Of a DNA stretch of 64,000 nt, positions 49,889 through 59,577 are shown piece by piece. Source of the stretch: Letharia columbiana (Eukaryota; Ascomycota; Lecanoromycetes; Lecanorales; Parmeliaceae); contig NW_023501132.1 of the NCBI RefSeq assembly GCF_014066305.1, positions 31,379-95,378 of the forward strand, in the 5' to 3' direction. The notes under the pieces were generated by a model that made no database searches, was not told where the DNA came from, and worked only from the letters and a program-made list of their open reading frames with translations. Positions within the stretch are counted from its first letter, which is position 1, and each line of letters begins with the position of its first letter. The translations under genes were made by a program, and so were the position numbers.

Positions 49889-51197
49889 TCATCTTGGCTG
49901 CCGACCAAGACGCACCTCTTCTTCCCATGAAACATCTTGAGTGACCACGACTTCGCGTCCGGTGCGCTTCGAGGGTTCAAAGCCAGTCAACTCGTCGTAT
50001 GTTTCCGGCCCCACACCAAGCCGACTTCCTCTGATGAATGTCCGCATGCCCGTCATGGTACCAGCCGGGATCGCAGGAAGTGTTTCTAGATCGTGATCTT
50101 CCGCTGACTTACGAGCCTTTCGAAGTCTTGCAACAGTCGAGGAGTACCATGGTCTTGCTTTGTCTCCACTGGATCTAGAAGCCTGCGTGACGAAGACGGA
50201 GCGAAAAGCAGTGATTGAAACCATCGTCACTGCTATACAACCTTCGATTTGAAACCAGAAGAATTGCCATGTGTATCCGTAATTGGCACTGAGATGGAAG
50301 CCTATGAGCCTAATGAACGCAAAAAGTATCATGAAGATGCTGAGGCCAAGAAAGGCGCCGATGCCTAGCTTTTGACGGGTGTCGATTCTCACTTGCCACA
50401 GAACGCGCGCAGGGATACTGACGACTGCTACGAGTCAGTGTCCTATCTTCTTAGTGTGATGAACATTCGGACTTAAGATATCGGTTGCCACATCAAAGAT
50501 GATACCAGTCGTGGTGAGACCAGATCGCTTCGTGAATTGCGAGCCATAATCGCATTGAACTGAGTTTCACCTGTACTCAGCTCAAATTTCAGCAATGGCT
50601 TTTCGGCGGGTCTACTCACTAGCTGAGGAATCTGTGTGCGGGCAGGCAATGAAGGTATAACACACACAAAATGCGAAAGCAACCGCGTTGACAGCGCAGA
50701 CTGCTTTCCAGTACACGACAAGTTTCTCAACACGACTGACGAGATGACGAAAAAACACCAAGAATGAAGCTTTGACCGAGAACATGACGACCCAAAGCAA
50801 AGGCTCATGGACGAAGTCAAGGATCTGGAAGTTGTGAACTTCAGCGGCAACATCGATCCCAGCTGACGCCGCCTCTTCTCTGGCGGAAGACCCCTCTTGT
50901 GCAAAATGCTGAATAAGGAACAGAGTGTAAAGTGACTGGTAAAGCATTGCGAACCCTCCAGTCAGGGCTGCACAGGCGATCATGAGGCAGGCATCATCTA
51001 GGAAAAGTCTTCTTTGGTAGTGAAGCCGGACAGCTGTCCGCATGGCGGCTGCTATGATTGCAGTGCCAAAGAGAGTTCCAGTGACGACCTGCTACTGATT
51101 AGCTTCATATTGCGATATGCGTGGTAGATCGAATGACCTCAAATGCGATTTTCGGGATCTTGCCATCACCGTCGGTGTCGGAAATTGTCATGACCAT
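49889..51197 (-). CDS. Rhodopsin-type seven-helix membrane protein (second copy of family)
   Basis: Four minus-strand exons, 51197-51138, 51088-50620, 50559-50473 and 50427-49889, give 384 residues with consistent phases. Helices: VTGTLFGTAIIAAAMRTAV, the segment after LFLDDACLMIA, LLWVVMFSVKASFLVFFRHL, AVNAVAFAFCVCYTFIAC, TTTGIIFDVATDILTVVSIPARVLW, FLGLSIFMILFAFIRLIG and WFQIEGCIAVTMVSITAFRS. DD after helix 1, VKASFLVFF.RL and FDVATDI are family landmarks. The C-terminal tail is basic then acidic, with no known signal. The family sits in the plasma membrane; ligands are unknown. The exon 2 start uses the downstream AG (actcag), because the nearer acceptor breaks the TTTGIIFD frame. The last intron has an unusual GTCCGA donor. 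Confidence 0.75.
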
Positions 51198-51965
51198 TGC
51201 GAAGAAGACGGCTTTCGCTACCCGCTAAAGAAGAGGTGCAAAATCCTGGTGAAATAAGATAACAAGAATAAAAAAAATAGAAATAAACATTTGGAAAGAG
51301 GAGAGGACACATTGAAGAAGCATCCATTATCTCAGCCGTGCGATCTCTGCGCCTTGCGTGCACCTTGACGTTACCGCCCCATTTCTACTGCCCCGGTATC
51401 TTATTCCATAGCGTAGATGACCTATGCATAGCATCCGCAGTAAGATTCCTCAGCCGCATACACCATGCGACGAATCCTTTGGCCTACCAGAAAACAAAGC
51501 GGATCAACACCACACCCACACGACCGGCTTACATTTCACAACTCGTGGAATCCAAGCATTTCCCTTTCCATGAAGTGCAGAACCTCGGACGAATTCATAC
51601 CAGAACCGCAAGTAATTGGACGTTCAATCATGGTATCAATGCTGGGTATCCTTCGGGGCTGCTCAGCCCGTTTGCCGCATACCTGAAACGCAGCTCGCTA
51701 GCTCAGCTGAATACAAGTAGGCAAGCATAAACAAAAATCTTGACCCGCGCTTCTGGCAAGATGCTTACGGTTAGTAAAAAGTTGTTTAGAGTCTGCTATA
51801 ATGAGCATCACGGACAATGGGTGTGAAAGAGGATTCTAGATTGGTTCGGACTAGGCAACGTTTCTTTGATTTGCTTGATCATGAATGAAAGCTAATGCAG
51901 GATATGCGAGGTTGCCATTTTCAGCAAGGGAAGAGAAGTCTGGTCTCTTACTCAATGTACTTTCT
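51198..51965. other. Intergenic, nothing recognised
   Basis: A shared upstream/downstream region between two minus-strand genes. A plus-strand frame of 130 codons (51,338-51,730) starts with GTG and looks random. No repeat seen. Confidence 0.4.
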
Positions 51966-53429
51966 CTAGGACTCAGTGCTGTCATCGCCACTATCGCTCG
52001 ACGAATCAGACTCGTCAAAAGGATTTCGAATCTCTGGCAGGTGTGAAGGACGTATCTGAGCCCACTCGCTGATCAATCTGTCAGCATCCTCTATATGCCA
52101 GCTGGCATTCATCCCCTGCTGAGCGAACTTGAATAGCCTCCTAGCAATCCGGTATTGTGGCGGGTACGCGAAGCCTAGAAACCTTTCTCCAACGGCATCT
52201 TCAAACAACTGCTTCAGTTCTTGCTGTTTGAGACTGTTTGGTGTATCGTTGGCATGAGCCTCGTCTTCGTCTTCCTCAAAGTCCCACGCCCAGATCCACA
52301 TCGGCGGAACACAGCCTACGAATCGAGGGGCGAACACTGCGCTGTCCCAATCCAGAATACCAGAGACCGAGAGTGAACTGTCTTGTATATTGACCATTAT
52401 GTTTTGAGGGGCGTGATTGAGGTCTAGATGGCATAGGCAATTCTCGTTGTCACCTAAAAAGCCAACTTCGTTCATCTGAGTCGCTACAGCTGCGAGACAC
52501 TTCATGTAATCGGCTTTGATACTATCATCGTGCTTTGAAGCGGCGGCTTTCCACCTTCCAAATTGTGATAGGAAGAACTCGAGCGTAGAGCAGTGATTGG
52601 GCGCCTGTGCTGCTAGACTGATATCATCCAGTTCTGGATTGTCACCAAAAGGGTCGGCATCGACATCAAAGGCGCGGACGTTGTAGTTTTGACTGCCGTC
52701 TTGGTTGGCGGCAATATCGACCTGACCCGGTGTGGAATGGCCCATCTCTTGCAGCTTACGCAATATGCGACCGAACTCGGTCGAGAAAGTGCATTGCTGC
52801 TCATGAGTCAGCTGTGTGAAGTTTTGTTTCTTTGACTGTAAGTCGAAGCCAGGTATCCTATTTTGCACCACGTATGGACGCTTGAGAGGATTGTTCGCTG
52901 TGAAGTCCATGGCGACGACTCTTGCCACAGGGATTGTGGAATACTGGTGAACATATTCTACGATTGCGACTTCTTGATTTGGACGGGCGCTTTCGAAACG
53001 TGGCACTCTCAGAATGTATCGAATCGCGTCTTGCGACTTTGCTTTGGTGACTGTGATGCCGATGATTCGATTGAAGCTGCCGCCCGAGAGACGCTCGACA
53101 TGGAAGGTATTGGATGAAAAAAGGCTAGCTGTGCGAGAAGAGGTCTTCCTTCGTAGAAAGCCCGTAAAGACATTGCCTAGAAGGTAATCGAGGGTTGGAA
53201 CTCTCATAGAGTTTGGCCATATTGTTAAGCACAGCTGCTCAACGAGTGGCTTGAATTCTTCGAAGGGCTCGTGGTGAAACTCAAGTGTAGATGTCCGAGA
53301 CCAGACGGAATGAACCGAGTGCTTTGAGGTATCCGCGACTTCTTCCTGAGCTTGCAGATTGGGCAAATTCGCGGTCATTGAGAGTTTTGACTCTTTCGAG
53401 GTATTTTCTTGTCTCAAAGTGGTGTCCAT
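51966..53429 (-). CDS. APH-fold phosphotransferase family protein
   Basis: Single exon, 487 residues from the ATG at 53,429 (the frame extends 15 codons further but only to GTG). Order: nucleotide-loop-like RLSGGSFNRIIGI (residues about 114-125), YILRVPR (ATP-lysine position replaced by Arg), an IVEYVHQYSTIPVA helix, CHLDLNHAPQNIMV (Brenner motif, His334, Asp336, Asn343), and GILDWDSAVFAP (metal Asp, 360-362). The acidic end is FDESDSSSDSGDDSTES. Fungal members of this family are abundant and largely uncharacterised. The kinase core looks complete, so it may be active. It is not closely similar to the APH-fold gene at 19.8-20.9 kb. Confidence 0.8.
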   Translation of the reverse strand: MDTTLRQENTSKESKLSMTANLPNLQAQEEVADTSKHSVHSVWSRTSTLEFHHEPFEEFKPLVEQLCLTIWPNSMRVPTLDYLLGNVFTGFLRRKTSSRTASLFSSNTFHVERLSGGSFNRIIGITVTKAKSQDAIRYILRVPRFESARPNQEVAIVEYVHQYSTIPVARVVAMDFTANNPLKRPYVVQNRIPGFDLQSKKQNFTQLTHEQQCTFSTEFGRILRKLQEMGHSTPGQVDIAANQDGSQNYNVRAFDVDADPFGDNPELDDISLAAQAPNHCSTLEFFLSQFGRWKAAASKHDDSIKADYMKCLAAVATQMNEVGFLGDNENCLCHLDLNHAPQNIMVNIQDSSLSVSGILDWDSAVFAPRFVGCVPPMWIWAWDFEEDEDEAHANDTPNSLKQQELKQLFEDAVGERFLGFAYPPQYRIARRLFKFAQQGMNASWHIEDADRLISEWAQIRPSHLPEIRNPFDESDSSSDSGDDSTES

Positions 53430-53711
53430 GGCCGGTGCGGTACAGTAAAACAAAGAGAGATGCCAGGACTTCACCGCACCACGGCGAAGCTAAATACGTC
53501 TAGGTGGCCCCTTATTCTGTATGTTTGACGGTGTCGACGAAAGGTTTGTAATGGTGGGATCTTATGGCCACACATTGCAAGAGTCACTTTGCAGGAATTA
53601 GAACTATCGCAGTATCAGAATCTGCATGCATCCGTCAGACCCTTGTCACTGGAATGTTTGCTTGTGAAGGACAAGGGCGAATTACTAATTTCCCCAAAAG
53701 TATGGTCTTCC

Positions 53712-53822
53712 GAATCATACCCCTAATTACTGAATCATACCCCTACACCAAATTTCACCCAAATATGGGGTATGATTCGGTAATTTGTCATTGCTTGGGG
53801 TATGATTTGATGAGGATCTTAA
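53712..53822 (-). repeat. Dispersed GGGGTATGATT repeat, copy 3
   Basis: The words gaatcatacccc occur twice and ggggtatgatt twice within 110 bp, forming internal inverted repeats around ccaaatttcacccaaatatgg. The reverse complement lines up with 34,107-34,200. This is the most complete copy of the three in the window. Confidence 0.7.
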
Positions 53823-53924
53823 ATGATAGCTTTCTGATATGAGAGGGTTTAATGAAGTTAATGGTAGCGGTAGGCTTACTGAGCGTCTGGTAGTAGTCGT
53901 CGACTTAATTATTGATGACGGTGG

Positions 53925-54110
53925 TATTTACGCTGCGCAACGGGGGCGGGGTTCGGGGCGGGGTTTGACCCCCGAAGTTTACCCCGCCCCGTTGCGCAGC
54001 GTAGTAGGAATTATTCCTTCGGGGGCCCTACGGGGCCTACGGGACCCGATTAGGGGTGTCTGCAGCGTGAAGTGCGGATACCCCCGGGCTCGAAATTTCG
54101 CCCACTCGGC
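53925..54110. repeat. GC-rich hairpin element
   Basis: TACGCTGCGCAACGGGG (53,929-53,945) pairs perfectly with 53,987-54,003, and an imperfect stem of CGGGG/CCCCG words continues inward. To the right are more G/C words (ggggccctacggggcctacggg). The composition is far above the surroundings, and the CpG and TpG sites are untouched by RIP. Probably one end of, or a whole, non-autonomous element; it is not coding. Confidence 0.6.
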
Positions 54111-54800
54111 TTTCGTCTGATGTTTTTAGACTGATAGAATTTGTTAGAATATCAGGTATGTGATGTGTAGAACGGATGGATTGATTCTCCAGACCTCTCC
54201 GGGGCCAAGTCCTAAATACAGTACAAAATCAGGTGGCTGACCAACACGGTGGCTGGGAAGCGTGGGGGCCAAATTCGACATGCCCCCCTTTTCATCCCAA
54301 CCCGAACATTTTACAACGAAGGGTTTCCACTACTTCTTCTCGCGATGCGTCAGCCAGATCGTCTCAACCCTGATAGTACGTCTCACTGCTTTGAAGAGCG
54401 TGTGTGGAAGTCAAAAGAGTGGAAATGTTTCTGATCGACCAAGGCTAGACCGCACTCACTGTACAACAGCGTGAAAGACCACGATTCAGGCGGACGGTAG
54501 AAGCGTAAACCCTCATCTTTTCATTGAAAATGACTAAGTACGACCCTCTGAAATCGTTCTCCCTCACGAATTCCAACATTACTGATGACATCGACATGCA
54601 TCGACCCCACGTTCAAAGTTCCTTTGGGACCAAGAACGAAATCAGATTATATGATCGAAACTATGAGTAAAATCCAATACCTCTGTGGTTGCGGTCAATG
54701 CACAATAAATCAGTCATCCCAGCATGTCTCGCTTTGGCCGCCTTGGTAGCCATAGATTTAAGTGTCTTTGTCGTACGGACCAGAAGACGCCGAGTCTAGG

Positions 54801-55265
54801 TCAGGATAGTGTACCAGTCGAAGTGTTGACCAACTGACCAAAGCCCACGGGCCCAAAACCCTCCCACAAGAGAACAAACTGCGTCCCCTTGAACTCATTC
54901 TCCGTCACGAACTCCTGGATCCAACCCGGCACGAACGCCCACATGTGCCACGTGAGGCTGTCGTTAGGGATGAGAAACAAATTCACCCCACTGTCAAGGT
55001 AAGAGTACGAAGGGGCTTCCATGTTCATCGGGGCTTCGCTTTCGAGGAGATGCCGGACGACATCGTTGCTGGCAGCTGATATGCAATCGCTCAATCCAAA
55101 AGGGGAGATGGAGCCTCGGTAGCCATAGAATTCGATGGTCAGGCCAATTGATTCGATATTTCTGTCATAGGGATCCGGAAAAGCATTTGTCGTTGTTGCC
55201 GCTATCAGAGACTGCGGCTCATTCGCTAGCAATACAGCCAGTACAAAAACTCCGACGAGGTGCAT
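54801..55265 (-). CDS. Predicted small secreted protein
   Basis: Single exon, 154 residues, ATG at 55,265. The signal peptide HLVGVFVLAVLLANEPQSL ends near residue 22. The mature domain has FGLSDCISAASNDVVRHL, a central VNLFLIPNDSLTWHMWAFVPGW and a C-terminal FKGTQFVLLWEGFGPVGFGQL. The pattern (helix with Cys, LTW, GW/GL, then VG.G.L) recurs in the two-domain secreted protein at 32,858-33,715. Only one Cys, so no disulfide is expected within the mature chain. Function unknown. The next gene downstream of its promoter is another secreted-protein gene on the same strand. Confidence 0.65.
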   Translation of the reverse strand: MHLVGVFVLAVLLANEPQSLIAATTTNAFPDPYDRNIESIGLTIEFYGYRGSISPFGLSDCISAASNDVVRHLLESEAPMNMEAPSYSYLDSGVNLFLIPNDSLTWHMWAFVPGWIQEFVTENEFKGTQFVLLWEGFGPVGFGQLVNTSTGTLS

Positions 55266-55673
55266 CCTCTGTCAATTCAGTCAGTCACCAAAGCTGTGAA
55301 AAGAGGTTCCACCCTGCCGACGCATATATGACAAAACTTTCGTCTGACCGCTGCGGATAATGATGTTTCGAAACGAGCTGCACGCGCTTTCCGCGCTCTT
55401 GCGCATTGGCCTTTATCCCTCTCCCAAAAAAGCAGAAAAGATAAGAGGACTGAGTAGTATCATACGAGGGCACGTGTGATTTCAATAAAAGGAAAATGAC
55501 AGTTACACCGTCGCGACACCGTGATGCATTTACTTCCACTCTGACGTGATAAAGATCTGCATAGTGTACGGGGGTACCACGAAATAGCCGCGACTTCACC
55601 ATATACATCGGCATGTATGATACTGAAGAGCACGCCCAGTAACTCGTCCGTCAACTCAGACCTTCTCAGAAGT
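55266..55673. other. Intergenic between two secreted-protein genes
   Basis: 408 bp separating two same-strand genes; presumably the promoter of the 154-residue protein gene. Frames here start without ATG. No motif that I would name. Confidence 0.4.
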
Positions 55674-56261
55674 TCAAGTCTGAGAAAGTCGAGGAATCCA
55701 TGCGCCTGATCCGTTCAATGCGACTGTCTCGTTGTTCAAAAGCGCTTCGTTACCACCAGAATCGGGTGCCCCCCAGACAACGACATCCAAATACTTATTC
55801 GAGCCAACCACAGCAGTACCACCCCGGTGCTCTGTATCCGGTCTGCTGTTCAAAAAACAAACTTCGATGATCCGCATGGCGGCTCCGATGACGTGATCAA
55901 ATGTTGCTGTTTCCACTGTCGGAGCTGGATGTACTGGAGTGAGTCGTACGACAAGCTGACAAGTGCCGCTGAACCGGCGATATGGCAATATGGTGTGGTC
56001 TGAACCTGGAATTCGGCTCCACTGAGTCGGTCGGTTATGGTTGGGTGTAGTAGCGAGGATAAAGGTCAAGATATTTAGACAGTCCAATGCAGACGGCATG
56101 ACACGACCAGGATCGTGTCGTGCTGGAGATGCGCAACGATATGCAACATCCAAAGAGGAAAGTGGCAGTGTTGTGTTAGGGTCAACGCCTGGGGAAAGGA
56201 GGGACGGTGTCGTGTTAATGGCAGAAGTGAGCGCCGCTAGCAATAGAAGGTAGAAGTTCAT
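55674..56261 (-). CDS. Secreted cysteine-patterned protein, single module
   Basis: Single exon, 195 residues from the ATG at 56,261. The signal peptide is NFYLLLLAALTSAINT. The module: VAYRCASP, then SALDCLNILTFI, ILPYRRFSGTCQLVVRL, FDHVIGAAMRIIEVCF, GGTAVVGSNKYLDVVVW. It is the same order of Cys, LP-x-R and GG blocks as each module of the 298-residue protein at 43,396-44,659, so the two are paralogues about 11 kb apart. N-glycosylation sites lie near both ends (NTT, NET, NGS). Function unknown; extracellular by inference. Confidence 0.7.
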   Translation of the reverse strand: MNFYLLLLAALTSAINTTPSLLSPGVDPNTTLPLSSLDVAYRCASPARHDPGRVMPSALDCLNILTFILATTPNHNRPTQWSRIPGSDHTILPYRRFSGTCQLVVRLTPVHPAPTVETATFDHVIGAAMRIIEVCFLNSRPDTEHRGGTAVVGSNKYLDVVVWGAPDSGGNEALLNNETVALNGSGAWIPRLSQT

Positions 56262-57815
56262 AATGATAGCAGCTGATCTTGGGGGACCTCGTAATTGTAA
56301 AGGGATCGCAACCAAGCTTCAAAAAATGATTTAACAACATCATAATCATAGTGGCGGCACTCTGTCGTACTTCTCTGAATTTCCGAACAAGCGTTCCAGT
56401 CAGGTCCTTCCGCGGTTAACGCTTGCATCGCGTCGAGACACACTCAATAGCCCTTTTCGGCTTAATTTCCGAAGAGTTTCAATCTGGTCCGTTCAAGGAT
56501 ATGTACTTGAATGCAGTAATTAGGCGTATCAACTTTCGGATTGTATAGAAATTTATAGTCATTGGGTTGCTGAAGCGCGTAGGACATCGTTTCCCCTTAC
56601 GTTATTAAAGGCTATAGGCATCATCGAACAAGACTTCGAGATGAAGCGGAATCCCTGATGTGCTGTCTGCGTCTTTTTGGGATGTAAGGACGGACGAATG
56701 AGTATTCTGGCACGGTTGTTCATTCGAGGTCATTTCTGATACACAAGGTTCTACCGGAGAGTATTACAACCCTTCCCAGGGAATGGCTTGTCAGACACCA
56801 CCCTCATTTCGGATCATCCTCTTCTTCAAAGAGACCCTGGTTCCTGAAACCGTGTATGTAGCAGTGTGTCGACACCCTTGAGGTAAGAAGAGGCGTCCAA
56901 TGCACGGCCATGCAGGAACTGAGAGGCTTCGTCGAGTACTTCTCTTTCACTGTGCATGGAATGGGGGCAGTCCTTGTACGCCGATTTTTGGCCACTGAGC
57001 AAAGATGCTTCCAAAATCTGAAGTCGTGGTCAGTCTTCTCGTCTCTGGGCTCAAGCATGTCCCAAATCGGACCTGCGCACTTAGAGATGTCACCTATCAT
57101 TCTTACTTACAGTCGCTCCTGAACATTGCCTATATAGTTCTTGCATGCCACATTCTGGCCACGAGAATCTGGTGATATTCGAGGCGAAATCACCAAAGCG
57201 CTGGCGCAAGACTATGGGTGGTTTTCAAAGAGCCCTTGAGGAGAGTCAATACATCTTGGACTCTGCTTAGATGATCGAACTATTGACTCACCGGGGAAAG
57301 AATCTACTTTCCCACGGTGCTTATGGTGGGAGAATTGTGCTTGATATTCTATGTAGGAATCTAGCTGCCGCAGCAGAGTAGGATCAGAGAACGCTAGCCA
57401 AAAATGCACTAAGCTAGGCCTTGGCCAAGCTAAAGCTCTTCACCGATTCTTCGTTACAAAGTACCAGAGCAGATGCCCACTTCGAGTCTTCAAATGCTCC
57501 ATACCTGTCAAAGAGTACTATCGCACAGAGGCTCCTCCAATCTGTTTAAGCGTAGCAGAGACCTACCAAAACGATTGATAGACAGGATCGTAAATACATT
57601 GCGTCATGACTTTAGGAGTGTACAACATGTACAACATACCTCTTGGCATTTCCTTCTGATGCAGCATCAAGTCGTCCGGTAATGAATAGTTCAAACTCGT
57701 GAACTGAGAAGTCTACTGCTTCAACGTGTCTGATACAAAACAAGCAGTACAGTGTCTTCGGCAACAAGTCAAATTTTAGCAATCTTGAAGCTTCTCATCC
57801 AACCCTTCTGCAACA
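56262..57815. other. Intergenic with a decayed gene
   Basis: 56,262-56,820 shows nothing. A degraded multi-exon coding relic on the minus strand covers about 56,826-57,750 (separate entry). The stretch immediately before the P450 gene (57,750-57,815) is its leader. Confidence 0.45.
56826..57750 (-). pseudogene. Degraded multi-exon gene of unknown family
   Basis: Minus-strand pieces look coding but do not join into one frame. ELFITGRLDAASEGNAKR (about 57,690-57,630) is followed by a GTATGT donor. SLLRLNRLEEPLCDSTL ends in a stop (about 57,560). LAFSDPTLLRQLDSYIEYQ lies near 57,400 before a GTGAGT donor. GDFASNITRFSWPECGMQEL (about 57,180) is followed by GTAAGT, and ILEASLLSGQKSAYKDC to QEPGSL (57,014-56,826) starts after a CTGAC..TTCAG acceptor. 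Signals and segments fit a former gene with four or five exons. A stop and at least one frame conflict make it a pseudogene, unless my splice reading is wrong. The helical, hydrophobic parts faintly suggest the C-terminal region of a Zn2Cys6 regulator. Confidence 0.4.
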
Positions 57816-59577
57816 ATGGCGCCGTTCACAATATTCCTCGCTGCGTCTATTGCGATTACCTTCTTTTGCAAGCTTTACAATGAAACCTATCTGCCAAGTC
57901 GGAATCTCGTTATGACCGCCTTTGAGATTTTCGCTGTTGAGACCGCCGCATGGCTCGTGTGGCGGTGCCTTCTGTATCCCAACCTGTTCAGCCCTCTTCG
58001 TGCACTGCCGGGGCCTCCGGTTTGTCCACTTCACTTGCTGTTTCCCCCCATCCTCTTGAATGCCCCCCTTCCCGACTTTCCAAGCTTAGCTATCACCAGG
58101 GCGGTTCCTTCTTGATGGGCCAATCTTCAAGGCTAAGACGAGAGCCAAACGGCCAGGCTGAGCTGTACCGTGTCTGGTCCGAACAGGTCCCAAATGATGG
58201 TGTCATCAGATACCTCGATATGTTCAACTCAGAAATTCTCATTCCAGTCAGTCCAAAAGCACTGGCTGAAGTACTTGTCCAAAGGCCTTATGAATTCATC
58301 AAGCCGCCTGGGCTTGTGACGGGCCTGGGAAGGATCCTGGGCGTGGGAGTATTTCTTGCAGAAGGGGAAGAACATAAGAGACAACGAAAAGACCTCATGC
58401 CAGCTTTCGCGTTCAGGCATATCAAGGAACTTTATCCCATCTTCTGGAGCAAATCGAGCGAGCTCATCCAAAGCCCTGATTTTGCACAGTGAGACCGGCT
58501 GCCGTGATAACGATGAGCCGAATGTAACTATCGACGTCAAGGACTGGGCTAGTAGAGCCACACTCGACATCATTGGCCTTGCAGGTCTAGGAAGAGACTT
58601 CGACTCCATCAAAGACCCAGATAACGAGCTCATTCGCACATACAAATCGATCTTCTCGCCAGGTCGGGGTGGCCAAATTATGGCTGCTCTCTTCTTTATC
58701 GCCCCGTGGTTGGTGAGGGTCTTGCCGTAAGCTTTCTTGAATCTGGCGTTACGGGCATGGCTAATTCTGGAACAGTATCAAACGTAACAGCGACTTCGAA
58801 GCGGCGTCGCAAGTCATCAAAAAGACATGCTTCTCTCTCGTGCAGCAAGAGAAATTGAACTTGGCCAGCAAGAATGAAGGTGCTGCTAGAAACATTCTTT
58901 CGGTAGCAATCGAATCCGGCGGATTCACGGACGAGGGTCTCGTCAACCAATTGATGACCTTTCTCATCGCTGGCCATGAAACCACTGCCTCTGCGCTATC
59001 TTTTGCGATATGCATGCTGTGTAAGTATCCCGAGACTCAAACCCGGCTGCGCAACGAAGTGCGCTCCTTACTACCAGACCCACGATCTCCAACATCCTCC
59101 ATCACCTCAAACGACTTAGACAGCCTGCCCTACCTCAACGCAGTCTGCAACGAAGTCCTCCGCCTCTACTCGCCCGTTCCAATCACCGTTCGGGTAGCGG
59201 TACAAGATACCACACTGGTTGGTCATTTCATACCCAAAGGCACCACGATATTCATCTCCCCATGGGCAACAAACGCCAACAAGGATTTTTGGGGCGAGGA
59301 CGCAGGCAATTTCAACCCGGATCGCTGGTTAGGCGAGGGGAAAGCGAATACAGGAGGTATCGAGAGTAACTATGCGTTTCTTACATTTCTGCATGGACCG
59401 CGAAGCTGTATCGGGCAAAGCTTCGCAAAGGGGGAGTTTGCATGCCTACTTGCTGCATGGGCTGGTACACTGGAGACTCGATTTGCGAATGCAGATTACG
59501 TGATGACAGTCAGGAACGGTTTGACTCCCCGACCGAAAGATCTTGAGGTGAAGGTGCAAGTTTTGGGGGAGTGGTGA
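57816..59577 (+). pseudogene. Cytochrome P450 monooxygenase gene with one-base frameshift
   Basis: Exons 57816-58019, 58100-58726 and 58776-59577; about 543 residues if the shift is ignored. An N-terminal membrane helix (FTIFLAASIAITFFC) is followed by the LRALPGPP hinge. GVFLAEGEEHKRQRKDLMPAF is the C-helix W/R..R region. AGHETTASAL is the I-helix oxygen-binding motif (about 343-352), NEVLRLYSP the K-helix ExxR (404-407), FNPDRW the PERF-like site, and FLHGPRSCIGQ the heme loop (Cys about 489). It is a class II ER-bound P450 needing a CPR partner; substrate unknown, with some likeness to fungal CYP3-clan-type enzymes. The frame after SKSSELI changes at an AAA run (58,470-58,472), and the next frame continues the family sequence exactly, so one base is extra. 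Either a recent pseudogene or a homopolymer sequencing error. Confidence 0.8.

Larger units (their letters stand above)
53430..54800. other. Intergenic with two repeat elements
   Basis: Contains a compact copy of the GGGGTATGATT repeat (53,712-53,822) and a GC-rich hairpin region (53,925-54,110). Between 54,120 and 54,800 nothing is recognisable; short plus-strand frames there lack ATG or family content. Confidence 0.5.

Noticed and set aside
53839..54120. 93-codon plus-strand frame across the GC-rich hairpin
   Set aside because: The frame exists only because the hairpin is GC-rich; it reads through both arms of an inverted repeat.
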